A DNA stretch of 64,000 nt. Source: Chromohalobacter nigrandesensis (GTDB taxonomy: Bacteria; Pseudomonadota; Gammaproteobacteria; Pseudomonadales; Halomonadaceae). The stretch lies in contig NZ_JAKGAM010000003.1 in assembly GCF_023061285.1 (NCBI RefSeq), forward strand, positions 236,693 to 300,692. Direction: 5' to 3'. The notes under the pieces were generated by a model, which worked only from the letters and a program-made list of their open reading frames with translations, was not told where the DNA came from and did not search any database. A program made the position numbers and the translations under genes. Below, piece after piece: positions 31,011 to 41,340 of this stretch (positions within the stretch are counted from its first letter, which is position 1; every line of letters begins with the position of its first letter).

Positions 31011-31041
31011 CACTAACGCATATCTACTACCGCATACATGG

Positions 31042-33108
31042 TTATTGCTGCAGCTGGGCGATATCCGCGACTTCCAGGAACAGGGCCTGGAGGCTGGCCA
31101 GCAGGGCAAGGCGATTGCGGCGCACGGCATCGTCTTCGGCCATGACCATGACATCGTCGAAGAACGCGTCGACGGGGCCTCGCAGGCGTGCCAGCACATC
31201 CAGTGCCTCGCTGTAACGAGCAGCATCCAGCAGCGGGCGTACCGCCTTGTGGCACTGTTCGAGCGCTTCGCTCAGCGTCGTCTCGGCTTCGGCTTGCAGC
31301 AGAGAGGCATCCACGGTGGTCGAGCCGTCGTGCTGCTGCTTGGCGAGGATGTTCGAGACACGCTTGTTGGCCGCCGCCAGTGCTGCGGCTTCTTCCCGCT
31401 GACTGAAGGCATGCACGGCTCGAACCCGGCGCGCGAAATCGAGCGGCCGCGTGACCGGGCGAGAGCGCACTGCCAGATAGACCTCGACGGCGATGCCTTC
31501 GTCTTGAGTCCAAGCGCGGAAGCGGTCGAGCATGTAATCGAGCACGTCATCGACCAGGCCATCCGCCTTGGGTAGCTCGCCATGCTGAGCGGCGGCGAGT
31601 TCGAGCAGCTTGCGCAAGTCGAGATCGAGCTTACCCTTGATCAGAATGTTGAGAACGCCGATAGCGGCGCGGCGCAGAGCGAAGGGGTCTTTGGTTCCCG
31701 TGGGGCGCTGGCCGATACCGAAGATGCCGGTCAGTGTATCCAGGCGATCAGCTAATGCCAGGGCCAAGCCGGTCTGCGTCTTGGGTACATCGTCGCTAGC
31801 GAAGCGCGGCAGGTATTGCTCGTGAAGTGCTTGCGCGACCTCTTCCGGTTCACCGTCCTGGCGAGCATAGTAGGTGCCCATGATGCCCTGAAGCTCGGGG
31901 AACTCCAGCACCATCTCGGTGACCAGATCGCACTTGGCGAGCTGTGCGGCACGCTTGGCATGGTCGACGTCGCCACCGATCTGGCCGGCAATGAACGCGC
32001 CAATGGTCTCCATGCGCCGCGCCTTGTCACCCAGCGTACCCAGCGACTTCTGGAAAACGACGTTATCCAGTGCATCGCGCCGTGAGGCCAATGTCTGTTT
32101 GCGGTCGGTATCGTAGAAGAAAGCGGCATCTGCCAGGCGCGGGCGGATCACTTTCTCATTGCCCTCGATGACCTGCTGCGGTTCGCGGCTCTCGATATTG
32201 GAGACGGTGATGAAAGCCGGCTTGAGCCGGTCTTCGGCGTCGAGCAGGTGGAAGTACTTCTGATTGGCTTTCATTGACGAGATCAAGCACTCGGCGGGTA
32301 CCTCAAGGAAGCGTTCGTCGAAGCTGCCGGTCAGGGCCACCGGCCATTCGACCAGGCCGTTGACTTCATCGAGGAGATCGTCGTCGATCACCGCCGTGGC
32401 GTCGTTGACCTCGGCCTCGGCAAGTACCTGCTCGCGGATGCGCTCACGCCGGCGGTCGTTATCGGCCAGCACGAAGGCGTTTTCCAGCACGTCCAGGTAG
32501 TCGTCGGCGTGCGCCAGTTCGATGGCCTGCGGAGCATGGAAGCGATGCCCACGGGTGGTGCGGCCGGCCTGGAGGCCGAGCACTTCGGCAGGTACCACAT
32601 CCTGGCCGTAGAGCATGACCAGCCAGTGCACGGGGCGTGAAAATTCGAGCCTTGAGGCGCCCCAGCGCATGTTCTTGGGCACCGGCAGGGCGTTGACGGC
32701 ACGCTTGAGAATGGCCGGCAACAGGTCCGTGGTGGCTTCGCCCGATTCCTGATAGCGATAGCCGAGCCAGGTGCCCTTGTCGGTTTCCAGATGGATCAGG
32801 TCCGCGACCTCGACGCCGCAGGAGCGCGCGAAGCCTTCTGCGGCCTTGGTGGGCTCGCCGTCCTTGAAGGCGGCGGCCAGGGCCGGGCCGCGGCGTTCTA
32901 TTTCACGATCCGGCTGCTTATCGCCAAGCGCCTCGATGCTGACCGCCAGACGACGGGGCGTGGCGTAGGCACGCGCCACTTCGAAGGGAACCTCGGCCTC
33001 GGCGAGGCCATTGGCGATGCCGTCGCGCAGGGCATTGGCGAGGGATTCGATGGCGCCTGGCGGAAGCTCCTCGACGCCGAGTTCGACCAGTAGGGTATTG
33101 GATGCCAT
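31042..33108 (-). CDS. glyS: glycyl-tRNA synthetase beta subunit
   Basis: GlyS is the large subunit of the heterotetrameric bacterial glycyl-tRNA synthetase; it binds tRNA and contains HD-like, editing-like and anticodon-binding regions. The 688-residue protein begins NTLLVELGVEELPPGAIESLANAL and has RRGPALAAAFKDGEPTKAAEGFA. Its middle has VPAECLISSMKANQKYFHL and the tRNA-binding region ends ADIAQLQQ. The ATG at 33108 lies two bases after the glyQ stop, so the two are coupled. Confidence 0.96.
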   Translation of the reverse strand: MASNTLLVELGVEELPPGAIESLANALRDGIANGLAEAEVPFEVARAYATPRRLAVSIEALGDKQPDREIERRGPALAAAFKDGEPTKAAEGFARSCGVEVADLIHLETDKGTWLGYRYQESGEATTDLLPAILKRAVNALPVPKNMRWGASRLEFSRPVHWLVMLYGQDVVPAEVLGLQAGRTTRGHRFHAPQAIELAHADDYLDVLENAFVLADNDRRRERIREQVLAEAEVNDATAVIDDDLLDEVNGLVEWPVALTGSFDERFLEVPAECLISSMKANQKYFHLLDAEDRLKPAFITVSNIESREPQQVIEGNEKVIRPRLADAAFFYDTDRKQTLASRRDALDNVVFQKSLGTLGDKARRMETIGAFIAGQIGGDVDHAKRAAQLAKCDLVTEMVLEFPELQGIMGTYYARQDGEPEEVAQALHEQYLPRFASDDVPKTQTGLALALADRLDTLTGIFGIGQRPTGTKDPFALRRAAIGVLNILIKGKLDLDLRKLLELAAAQHGELPKADGLVDDVLDYMLDRFRAWTQDEGIAVEVYLAVRSRPVTRPLDFARRVRAVHAFSQREEAAALAAANKRVSNILAKQQHDGSTTVDASLLQAEAETTLSEALEQCHKAVRPLLDAARYSEALDVLARLRGPVDAFFDDVMVMAEDDAVRRNRLALLASLQALFLEVADIAQLQQ

Positions 33109-33110
33109 TC

Positions 33111-34067
<957 letters not shown>

Positions 34068-34194
34068 TGGTGAAGTACCGTTGGCCCATGAATTCACGAG
34101 CCGCCAAGTATACAATTAGCGGTTAATCGGTTATAGGCACCATGACGAAAAGCACGCGTTCCGCGTGGGTGCGCGACTTGAAGGAATCGACGAC

Positions 34195-35151
34195 ATGATC
34201 GTAGTGACGGGCGGTGCCGGATTCATCGGCGCCAATCTAGTGAAGGCTCTCAATGCACGTGGCCACGAGGATGTGCTCGTGGTCGACGACCTCTCCGATG
34301 GCACCAAGTTCGTCAATCTCGCCGACTGTACGCTGGGCGATTATCTCGACAAGGATGATTTCCTCGCGCGAGTGAAGGCCGAACTGCGTGGCGAGCCGAG
34401 CGCCTTGCCGCCGATCGAGGCCATCTTCCATGAAGGGGCCTGCTCGGATACCACTGAGTGGGACGGCAAGTTCATGCTCGAGAACAACTTCGAGTATTCC
34501 AAGGCGCTGCTGCACTTCTGTCAGCACAAGCGGATTCCCTTTCTGTACGCGTCGTCGGCGGCGACCTACGGCGGCAGCGAAGTGTTCGTGGAGGCGCCGG
34601 AGCACGAGAAGCCGCTCAACGTCTACGGCTACTCCAAGCTGCTGTTCGACCAGTACGTGCGCGTCCACTGGGAGGAGTTCGACGCCCAGGTCGTGGGCTT
34701 CCGCTACTTCAACGTCTATGGTCCGCGCGAGCAGCACAAGGGCAAGATGGCCAGCGTCGCCTATCACCATCATAACCAGGTGAAACGTGGCGAGAACCCC
34801 AAGCTGTTCGGCGCCTGGGAAGGCTATGAAGCTGGCATGCAAAGCCGTGATTTCATCTATGTTGGCGATGTAGTGGATGTCAATCTGTGGTGCCTCGACA
34901 ATCCCGAGGTGTCGGGTATCTTCAATCTGGGCACTGGTCGAGCCGAGCCGTTCAAGGCCATTGCCGAGACGGTGATCGATTATTACCAGACCGGCAAGAT
35001 CGACTACATTGCCTTTCCCGAGGAGCTCAAGGGGCGCTATCAGAGCTACACCCGCGCAGATATCTCGCGCCTGCGTGAGGCAGGCTATGCGGCAGAATTC
35101 AAGACGGTTCGCGAGGGCGTCAATGCCTACCTGGATTGGTTGAATGGCTGA
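34195..35151 (+). CDS. hldD: ADP-L-glycero-D-manno-heptose 6-epimerase
   Basis: HldD is an extended short-chain dehydrogenase that turns ADP-D-glycero- into ADP-L-glycero-manno-heptose, the donor for LPS inner core. The 318-residue protein begins [16 protein letters not shown] (NADP-binding Rossmann motif) and has the catalytic pair in [11 protein letters not shown], plus [17 protein letters not shown] lies 8 bases before the ATG at 34195. Its end overlaps the waaF start by eight bases, so hldD and waaF are translationally linked. Confidence 0.94.
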   Translation: MIVVTGGAGFIGANLVKALNARGHEDVLVVDDLSDGTKFVNLADCTLGDYLDKDDFLARVKAELRGEPSALPPIEAIFHEGACSDTTEWDGKFMLENNFEYSKALLHFCQHKRIPFLYASSAATYGGSEVFVEAPEHEKPLNVYGYSKLLFDQYVRVHWEEFDAQVVGFRYFNVYGPREQHKGKMASVAYHHHNQVKRGENPKLFGAWEGYEAGMQSRDFIYVGDVVDVNLWCLDNPEVSGIFNLGTGRAEPFKAIAETVIDYYQTGKIDYIAFPEELKGRYQSYTRADISRLREAGYAAEFKTVREGVNAYLDWLNG

Positions 35152-36175
35152 CGACATCGCTACCGCCCCACGCCTGCTCGTCGTCGGCCCTTCCTGGGTC
35201 GGCGACATGGTCATGGCGCAGAGCCTGTTCATGACGCTCAAGGCACGCTATCCGGATGCCTACCTCAGCGTACTGGCACCGGGGTGGTCGTTGCCGATCC
35301 TGGCGCGCATGCCCGAGGTCGACGAGACCGTCGCGCTGGACGTCAAGCACGGGGAATTCGGCTGGACCACCCGGCGCAAGGTGGCGCGTACGCTCAAGGG
35401 CCGCTTCGATAAGGCGATCGTATTGCCGCGTTCCTGGAAAGCGGCGCTGGTCCCGTTCCTGGCCCGCATTCCCGAGCGTTTTGGGTTCCATGGCGAGCAG
35501 CGTTACGTGGTGCTCAACGCGCGCCGTCAGCTCGACAAGAGCGTGCTGGATCAAACCGTGAAGCGCTTCGTCTCGCTGGGCCTTCCCGAGGATGAGGCGC
35601 AAACCGGGGATTTTGCGATTCCTGCGCCGCGCCTCGAGGTAAATGCCGACGAACAACGCCGCTTGCGCGAGACGCTGGGGCTTTCTGAACGTCCCGCCAT
35701 TGGGATGATGCCGGGCGCCGAATACGGGCCGGCGAAGCAGTGGCCGCTGGCGCATTTCCGTACCCTGGCGGAACGTCTGGTGGCCGAGGGCTTCGAGGTG
35801 CGGGTGTTGGGTGGCCCCAAGGATGCCGACGCCGGTGAGACGATCAGCCAAAAGCTGGACGGCGTGCATAACCTGTGCGGACGTACCAAGTTAACCGAGG
35901 TGGTGGATTTGCTCGCCGATTGCCAGCAAGTGGTCACCAATGACTCGGGGCTGATGCACGTGGCAGCGGCGGTGGGCACGCGGGTGCAGGCCATCTACGG
36001 CTCGTCCTCGCCGGCCTACACGCCACCGTTGACCGAGAATGTCGAGATTCACGATCTGTATCTGTCATGTTCGCCGTGTTTCGCGCGCGACTGCCCGTTG
36101 GGGCATACCAACTGCCTGCGCCAGCTCGAACCGGCGCGGTTGTTGGCGTCGATTCGGCACACTGCGCTCAGTTGA
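35144..36175 (+). CDS. waaF: lipopolysaccharide heptosyltransferase II
   Basis: WaaF adds the second heptose to the LPS inner core at the cytoplasmic face of the membrane. The 343-residue GT9 protein has [19 protein letters not shown] at the N-terminus, [18 protein letters not shown] and the C-terminal donor-site motif [26 protein letters not shown]. It follows hldD with an eight-base overlap. Its 3' end overlaps the convergent opgB-like gene by eight bases. Confidence 0.93.
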   Translation: MADDIATAPRLLVVGPSWVGDMVMAQSLFMTLKARYPDAYLSVLAPGWSLPILARMPEVDETVALDVKHGEFGWTTRRKVARTLKGRFDKAIVLPRSWKAALVPFLARIPERFGFHGEQRYVVLNARRQLDKSVLDQTVKRFVSLGLPEDEAQTGDFAIPAPRLEVNADEQRRLRETLGLSERPAIGMMPGAEYGPAKQWPLAHFRTLAERLVAEGFEVRVLGGPKDADAGETISQKLDGVHNLCGRTKLTEVVDLLADCQQVVTNDSGLMHVAAAVGTRVQAIYGSSSPAYTPPLTENVEIHDLYLSCSPCFARDCPLGHTNCLRQLEPARLLASIRHTALS

Positions 36176-37742
36176 CCCCTTCCCACATGTAGGTTTGCAG
36201 TGCGTCTTCCTCCGCCATGTGGTCGTTGATGGTCTCCAAGCCGTATTCTTCGACCAGCGTGGGGTCCTTGGCGAATAGCGAACGTCCTAATCCGGCGGCG
36301 CGTGTGTCTAGTGTAAACCCCATGGCTTCGAGTACCGTCGGATAGACATCGACCATCGACCCCATGCGCTGGATACGCTTGCCGGCGGGGACCCCATCAC
36401 CCAGCATCATGAAGGTGTTTTCGCGCTCGGCATCGACCAGCTGTGGCCACTCCGAGTTCTTCATGCTCAGGTGGTCGCTGGAGATGACCACCAAGGTATT
36501 GTCGAGCAGGCCTTCCTGGTCGAGGCGCTGCAGGAAGCGGCGCACCAGCCAGCCTGTGCATTTCACCGAATAGAGGATATCGACGCCGTCGAACTCGCCC
36601 TGATGCTCCAGGCATGCTTGAGCCGGGTTGCCGAACGGCGGGTGGGTCGCCAGGGTCAGGGCGAACATGGCATAGGGCTGGCGATCGTCATTCTCGGCGA
36701 GCTTGCGGATACGCTGGGTGACCATGTCGAGCAGGGTGTCGTCGTAAAGGCCCCAGCCGTTGAGGTAATCCGGTGGCGTGACTTGATCCTCCAGCTCGTC
36801 GCGGCCCAACGCGCGATCGAAGCCGTGTCCCTCGTAGAATACCTTCTTGCCGGCGAAACGTGTGCTTGCGCCGCCCATGTAGGTGAGATCGTAGCCATTG
36901 GCATCGAGCAGGTCGCCGAGGCACTGAGTATGCGGAAGCACCTCGTCGAGCGGTTCGAACTGATTGTCATGTTTCAACCCGGCGGGGATCAGCGGCACGC
37001 CACATTGAGTAGCGACCATGCCGGCGGTCGTCCAGCCGGTATTGTCGAGCTGCTTGAGTCCCTCGAAGACGGTGCCGCGCTTGCCGAGCGCGGCGAGATC
37101 CTCATAGGCGTCGCCGAACGTGTCGCGGTCGGCGTAGGTCCGCTCGGTGCTCTCCAGATAGAGGTAGATGAGGTTGGGGCGTGTTTGCGGCTCGCTTTCA
37201 ATGCTGGGTACACGGTAGTGATCGCGCAACCAATCTCCCTCGGTGACCACTGCGGCGCCGCGTTGCGAGAGGCCGAACAGCAGCGGATTGAAAGCCAGCA
37301 GAAAGATTGCACCGACACGCTCCCACAGCCGCCATCGGTGGTCGGCGCGCACCAGCCAGGTGAAGGCCATGAGCATGACGATGGCGCACAGGGTGAATAT
37401 CACCGCGGCGAAGACGCGGCCTTCGCCGCCATGCTCGGTCATTCCCGCCTGCAAATGGAAGATCACCGCGCCCAAGTCTACCTTGCCGAAGCTATCGTCC
37501 AGGTACAGGTAGATCCACCAAAGGGCCAACGGAATCGACGACCAAGGCAAGATGCGTCGCGTGCTGGTGCGCTGCGCAGGATGGCCCCAGCGAAAATACC
37601 AGGCGATAGCGACCCACACCGCTGCGACGGGAAACAAAAACCAGTGACTGATGATGGTCAGCGTGGTGAAGAGATACCCCAGGCATAAGCCGAGGTAGGT
37701 AAGCACGCTCCAGCGGAGGGTGGTGGGTGACAGCTTCATCAT
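36168..37742 (-). CDS. phosphoglycerol transferase I-like sulfatase-fold membrane protein (OpgB/MdoB type)
   Basis: This inner-membrane protein of 524 residues has about four N-terminal hydrophobic segments (residues 10-170) followed by a periplasmic sulfatase-fold domain. NTGWTTAGMVATQCG resembles the catalytic-threonine motif of MdoB (OpgB), which moves phosphoglycerol from phosphatidylglycerol to periplasmic glucans. YMGGASTRFAGK, NGWGLYDDTLLD and TLATHPPFG also align with MdoB as I recall it. It sits inside the LPS core locus, so its acceptor here might be LPS or glucans. The ATG at 37742 is followed at once by another. It overlaps waaF tail-to-tail. Confidence 0.78.
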   Translation of the reverse strand: MMKLSPTTLRWSVLTYLGLCLGYLFTTLTIISHWFLFPVAAVWVAIAWYFRWGHPAQRTSTRRILPWSSIPLALWWIYLYLDDSFGKVDLGAVIFHLQAGMTEHGGEGRVFAAVIFTLCAIVMLMAFTWLVRADHRWRLWERVGAIFLLAFNPLLFGLSQRGAAVVTEGDWLRDHYRVPSIESEPQTRPNLIYLYLESTERTYADRDTFGDAYEDLAALGKRGTVFEGLKQLDNTGWTTAGMVATQCGVPLIPAGLKHDNQFEPLDEVLPHTQCLGDLLDANGYDLTYMGGASTRFAGKKVFYEGHGFDRALGRDELEDQVTPPDYLNGWGLYDDTLLDMVTQRIRKLAENDDRQPYAMFALTLATHPPFGNPAQACLEHQGEFDGVDILYSVKCTGWLVRRFLQRLDQEGLLDNTLVVISSDHLSMKNSEWPQLVDAERENTFMMLGDGVPAGKRIQRMGSMVDVYPTVLEAMGFTLDTRAAGLGRSLFAKDPTLVEEYGLETINDHMAEEDALQTYMWEGVN

Positions 37743-37798
37743 AAGAACGCGTCCTTGTCTTTATGACTAGAGTATGACAGCGAAGACGCCGATCTGAC

Positions 37799-37985
37799 TC
37801 ATCGTTGCGGCAGTTGTTTGAGTTCGTAGAGCTCGTTGAGTTTGGCGTACTTCATGTAGGCATGAAACGCCGTGGTCAGTGCGACCGTTATGCCATCCAT
37901 TCCCTGGAGCAGGCCACCCTTGAAGATCCAGCTTGCGCAGCATCGTGGCTGGGGCGTACATCAACGCTATATTACGGCTGAAAAA
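37799..37985 (-). pseudogene. C-terminal remnant of a family 2 glycosyltransferase
   Basis: Translation of the minus strand gives a short tail with KGGLLQGMDG, then AYMKYAKLNELYE, ending at the TGA at 37799-37801. This closely parallels the C-terminus of the intact glycosyltransferase at 39079 (AGFLAGSDG, then AYLKYAKLLEFQR). Upstream, ALMYAPATMLRKL continues in a different frame, so there is a one-base frameshift near 37930-37945, and a stop (TAA, 37986-37988) cuts the frame beyond. Only about 60 codons remain, with no start. It is probably the end of a lost paralogue. Confidence 0.75.
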
Positions 37986-37997
37986 TTATTTCGTCGC

Positions 37998-39074
37998 CTA
38001 CATATCGGCTGACTGACACGCGTCGACGAGACGTTGATACAGTGCGAGATAGGCGCTGGCCATGGCGTCTGGAGTAAACGCCGATAGGCGTTGACTGGCG
38101 CTGATGGCCAACCGCTTCTGGCGTGCGGGATCTTCAAGCAATGCTTTCAAAGTGTCCGCCAGCGCGCCAGCATCGCCAACGGGTACCAGCATACCACTGA
38201 CATCGTTCTCGATCAGATCAGGGATGCCGTCGACATCGCTGGCTACGATGGGCACGCTGTGATCCATGGCATCGAGTAGCGTTGAGCCAAGGCCTTCATT
38301 GCGTGAGGGAAAGGCGAACAGCGTCATGACCTCAAGGTAGTCGCCGACATTTGGATGAAAGCCTTCCCAGATGACGTTATCCAGATCCGCGCTCTCTTCT
38401 TTTAGCGCCTCGCCATCCTCGCCTTCGCCCAATAGAAGAAAACAGACGTGTGGATGTGTCGTACGTAGTTGACGCGCCGCATCTAGCAGTACTCGCTGTC
38501 CTTTGTGGCGATCCACCAGCGCCCCAATATGGCCGATCACGGTGCGGCCGGCAAAGCGTTTGCGCAGCGCTGCGACCTTGACCGGGTCACTTGGCTGGCC
38601 TGATAAAACGCTGGGAATTTTGGTCACTGGGCACCAGTTACGTTCGCGAAGATGGTCTTCGATGATCGATGAGATGGCCACTGACATTGCGGCGCCGCGA
38701 TAGGTCATCCGATTGAAGTGTTTGGATTTGATCGGCTGAGGAACGCGGCGGGTGAGAATATAGGGCGTACCACGCAGCTTTTTCTCAACCCATGCCCAGT
38801 GTATGGCCTTGGCTTCGTGGGCATGAGTGAGGGTCGCCCTCGAGCGATGACAATGCCCGGCGAGAGCGTGGTCTGCATCGATGAGTTCGATGTCGAGGTT
38901 GCCCAGCGCGTCGCGCATCGGGGAGTCACGACGGCATACTAGGCTTTGCTCGATACCACCCTGATGTGTTGCCAGACGTGCTAGCGCCTCTATCAGTAGC
39001 AGCGTCTGGCGCTCGCCGCCACGAAAGCCACGGGCCAGATTGACGTGTCGAACATGCAACGAACGGTCTCCCAT
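37998..39074 (-). CDS. family 4 glycosyltransferase, probably LPS core
   Basis: This 358-residue GT-B glycosyltransferase is presumably cytoplasmic, transferring a sugar from a nucleotide donor. The N-terminal half opens VRHVNLARGFRGGERQTLLLIEAL. The C-terminal half has the GT4 pattern: IGHIGALVDRHKGQ, LLLGEGEDG and the donor-site FAFPSRNEGLGSTLLDAMDHSVPIVASDVDGIPDLI. It starts four bases after the GT2 gene and is co-transcribed with it. Acceptor and sugar are unknown; core oligosaccharide assembly is inferred from location. Confidence 0.8.
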   Translation of the reverse strand: MGDRSLHVRHVNLARGFRGGERQTLLLIEALARLATHQGGIEQSLVCRRDSPMRDALGNLDIELIDADHALAGHCHRSRATLTHAHEAKAIHWAWVEKKLRGTPYILTRRVPQPIKSKHFNRMTYRGAAMSVAISSIIEDHLRERNWCPVTKIPSVLSGQPSDPVKVAALRKRFAGRTVIGHIGALVDRHKGQRVLLDAARQLRTTHPHVCFLLLGEGEDGEALKEESADLDNVIWEGFHPNVGDYLEVMTLFAFPSRNEGLGSTLLDAMDHSVPIVASDVDGIPDLIENDVSGMLVPVGDAGALADTLKALLEDPARQKRLAISASQRLSAFTPDAMASAYLALYQRLVDACQSADM

Positions 39075-39078
39075 GCGC

Positions 39079-39867
39079 TCACCATACCCGGTCGAAATCT
39101 TCGGCGTTTAGCACCTGGGCATCGCGCTGGAACTCGAGCAGCTTGGCGTACTTCAAGTAAGCGTTGATGCCCGCCGACAGGGCCACCGAGACACCGTCGC
39201 TACCCGCTAGAAAGCCGGCCTGAAACAGGTACTTGCGTACGAAAGCGTTGGCGCCATGCAGTGTCGGTGACAACGCATTGGCACGCTTGCCCTTGAGGTA
39301 CATGATCTTGGCGGCACGATTGGAAAAACGTCCGCTGGCCTTGCTGAAAAGCTCGCCGAGGTTGGCAAATGAATAGTGCTCGAGATCGGCATCCAGGCGC
39401 TGAGGGGACTTCGCCTGGACGGAAGCATGTTGACGACTCTCGGAAAAGCCTGTGCGATCGCGATCAAACAGTCGAATGCAGTAATCGGGATACCAGCCAC
39501 AGCGCCGGACCCAGCGGCTACCAATGAAATTGCGCCGGCGTAGCGCGTAAGCATCGTGCTTGTCGCTTTCGAGATTGAGTGTCTTGATGGCGATGACCGC
39601 TTCTTCAGTCAGGCGTTCGTCGGCATCTAGCGACAGTACCCAGCGATGAGTCGCGGCACGCGGACCCACGTTTTTCTGCGGCCCATCCCCCAGATAGGGT
39701 TGATGAATCACGCTGGCGCCCAACGCTTCGGCGCGGGCGACGGTATCGTCATGAGAGCCAGAGTCAATCACTATCAACTCGTCGCAGATTCGGTTGAGCG
39801 ATGTCAGACAGGCATCTATGTTGTCGGCTTCGTTGAGCGTGATCACTACGCCAGTAATGGCGGCCAT
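39079..39867 (-). CDS. family 2 glycosyltransferase, WaaE/KdtX-like
   Basis: This 262-residue GT-A glycosyltransferase resembles the LPS core beta-1,4-glucosyltransferase WaaE/KdtX. It begins TGVVITLNEADNIDACLTSL, has the nucleotide-sugar DxD in LSLDADERLT (about residue 77), and the family-typical RRRNFIGSRWVRRCGWYPDYCIRLFDR. The C-terminal tail has membrane-associating character (KYLFQAGFLAGSDGV). AGGA precedes the ATG at 39867. It is the first gene of a two-gene operon with the GT4 gene. Exact sugar and linkage are inferred only. Confidence 0.82.
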   Translation of the reverse strand: MAAITGVVITLNEADNIDACLTSLNRICDELIVIDSGSHDDTVARAEALGASVIHQPYLGDGPQKNVGPRAATHRWVLSLDADERLTEEAVIAIKTLNLESDKHDAYALRRRNFIGSRWVRRCGWYPDYCIRLFDRDRTGFSESRQHASVQAKSPQRLDADLEHYSFANLGELFSKASGRFSNRAAKIMYLKGKRANALSPTLHGANAFVRKYLFQAGFLAGSDGVSVALSAGINAYLKYAKLLEFQRDAQVLNAEDFDRVW

Positions 39868-39953
39868 GAGCAGTCCTGATTCTTTGATGAAGAGATGTGT
39901 CTGATAGCGCCACAGGACATATTGTAGCGCTAGTCATGGTGACATCGACACGG

Positions 39954-40421
39954 CTAGCGATAGAATCGACGAAACCATTGCATCGCTTCAAACACCGCTG
40001 GCGAAAACTCGGCGCCCTCGACCGGATTGAGTTGGCGGTCGACGATCTTCCACTGACCGGTGCCATAGACCACGGTGATGCGATTCGGTTCGATGATGCC
40101 GTAGTCGATGTAGCTACTGGACTGGACCCAGGGATGATCGATATCCGGCTAATGGGCGGCATCAGCCGGCACGTCATAGCCGTGTGGGGCATCGTAGAAC
40201 AGCATGCCGAACCACGGCGACGCGTCTTTTTGCTCCTCCTGATCGCGCCACTGCAACCAATCCTCGGTCATCTTCCGGTCCCGACTCGCAGGTGGGCTAC
40301 CTGGTGTACTCAATCGCAGCGGATCGACCGACGAGAAAATCATGCCATCGAAACCGACGCCATCGAGGCTGGCCGAGGAGGAGATGCCCAGCGCGCCTTC
40401 AACAATAGCGCCAACGATGCC
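39954..40421 (-). pseudogene. decayed YejM/PbgA-like inner-membrane sulfatase remnant
   Basis: One reading frame on the minus strand (40421 down to the TAG at 39954-39956) resembles pieces of YejM (PbgA), the LPS/cardiolipin-associated membrane protein. The first piece holds GFDGMIFSSVDPLRL and SPWFGMLFYDAPHGYDV. An in-frame TAG at 40149-40151 follows. The next piece, HPWVQSSSYIDYGIIEPNRI to FRRFYR, resembles the YejM C-terminus. The N-terminal membrane part and most of the domain between the pieces are missing. The family call is from recalled sequences and should be checked. Confidence 0.72.
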
Positions 40422-40449
40422 TCAACGTATCTTGCATGGGAAAGCTTTA

Positions 40450-41178
40450 CTAGGAGCCACTGGGAATGTGTCGGTAGCCATTCATGATGGCGGCGAAAGC
40501 GTGTTCTGCAGTTGCAGGTGAGAAACGAAAAAGTGAGCGCTTGAGGCGTGCCAGGTTGGCCTCTTGCCAGCGGCCTGGGGTGCGCAACCGGCAGCGATCG
40601 AAATCGATCAGCCATATCCGGTCATTGGCATCGACGAGCAGGTTGCGGGCGTTGAGGTCGACATGGTCGAGGCCAGCGTCGTGAAAACGGCGGATAGTGG
40701 CGCCAACGTCAGCGAGCAGTTCAGGCGTCATATCGGTCAAACGTTCCGCCAGTGCCTGACTATCAGGCAGACGCTCGGTCATCAACGCCGCGTGGTACGT
40801 CATCCTGTGTTTAACGACAAGCGCGGCGACAGGGGCCGGGACCGGCAGATTTTGCTTGAAGAGATAATGTGTCAGCCGCATTTCCTCAAATGCCCGGGTG
40901 TTTTCCAAACCCCTCCATAGGTAGTCCATTCGACTTATCTTGGCCGCCATTCCACCACGTCGGTATGGGCGCAAAACCCAATCGTTGCCGTCGACAGAGA
41001 GAAATTGGCTCGCTCCGCGGCCCGGCGCTGTCCCGGTCACTAGACCTCGCTGGACCCATGCCTGCGGATCGAGCCATGCTTCGCCGAAAGGAGGTAGAAT
41101 CGGCTGCTCAGGATGAGAGAGACGCGCCCGATCATATAAGATGTACGATTCCCGATGGTGATGGGTCGATAATGGCAT
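40450..41178 (-). CDS. kdkA: 3-deoxy-D-manno-octulosonic acid (Kdo) kinase
   Basis: KdkA phosphorylates the Kdo residue of lipid A-Kdo, as known from Haemophilus and Vibrio. The 242-residue protein is a protein-kinase-like fold: GRGASQFLSVDGNDWVLRPYRRGG at the N-terminal ATP site. The catalytic loop is LDHVDLNARNLLVD, followed by the metal-binding IDFDRCR. I chose the ATG at 41178 because AAGGA lies just upstream; the longer frame from 41289 adds a Cys-rich segment with no family match. It sits in the LPS locus, which supports the call. The decayed YejM-like remnant follows directly. Confidence 0.87.
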   Translation of the reverse strand: MPLSTHHHRESYILYDRARLSHPEQPILPPFGEAWLDPQAWVQRGLVTGTAPGRGASQFLSVDGNDWVLRPYRRGGMAAKISRMDYLWRGLENTRAFEEMRLTHYLFKQNLPVPAPVAALVVKHRMTYHAALMTERLPDSQALAERLTDMTPELLADVGATIRRFHDAGLDHVDLNARNLLVDANDRIWLIDFDRCRLRTPGRWQEANLARLKRSLFRFSPATAEHAFAAIMNGYRHIPSGS

Positions 41179-41340
41179 GACCAATCCTTGACGTTGGACC
41201 GTAGGGTAAACCGTAGCTAGCCAGTGGCATGTTAGGCACAAATCAGCGCCACAGGAGCACATTGTAACCAGGAAAACTCGCCATCGCATGCCGGCGTGTC
41301 ACACCGATCAGCATCCATCGAATATTGTAAGGAAACTGTC

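Larger units (their letters stand above)
30718..31041. other. gmhB-glyS intergenic region with parS sites and tandem repeats
   Basis: These 324 bases hold no convincing gene. They contain three parS-like sites (30756, 30885, 30963), two adjacent heptanucleotide arrays (30781-30854) and the glyS terminator (30980-31010). The structure suggests a partition or origin-domain region, not a coding one. Confidence 0.8.
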
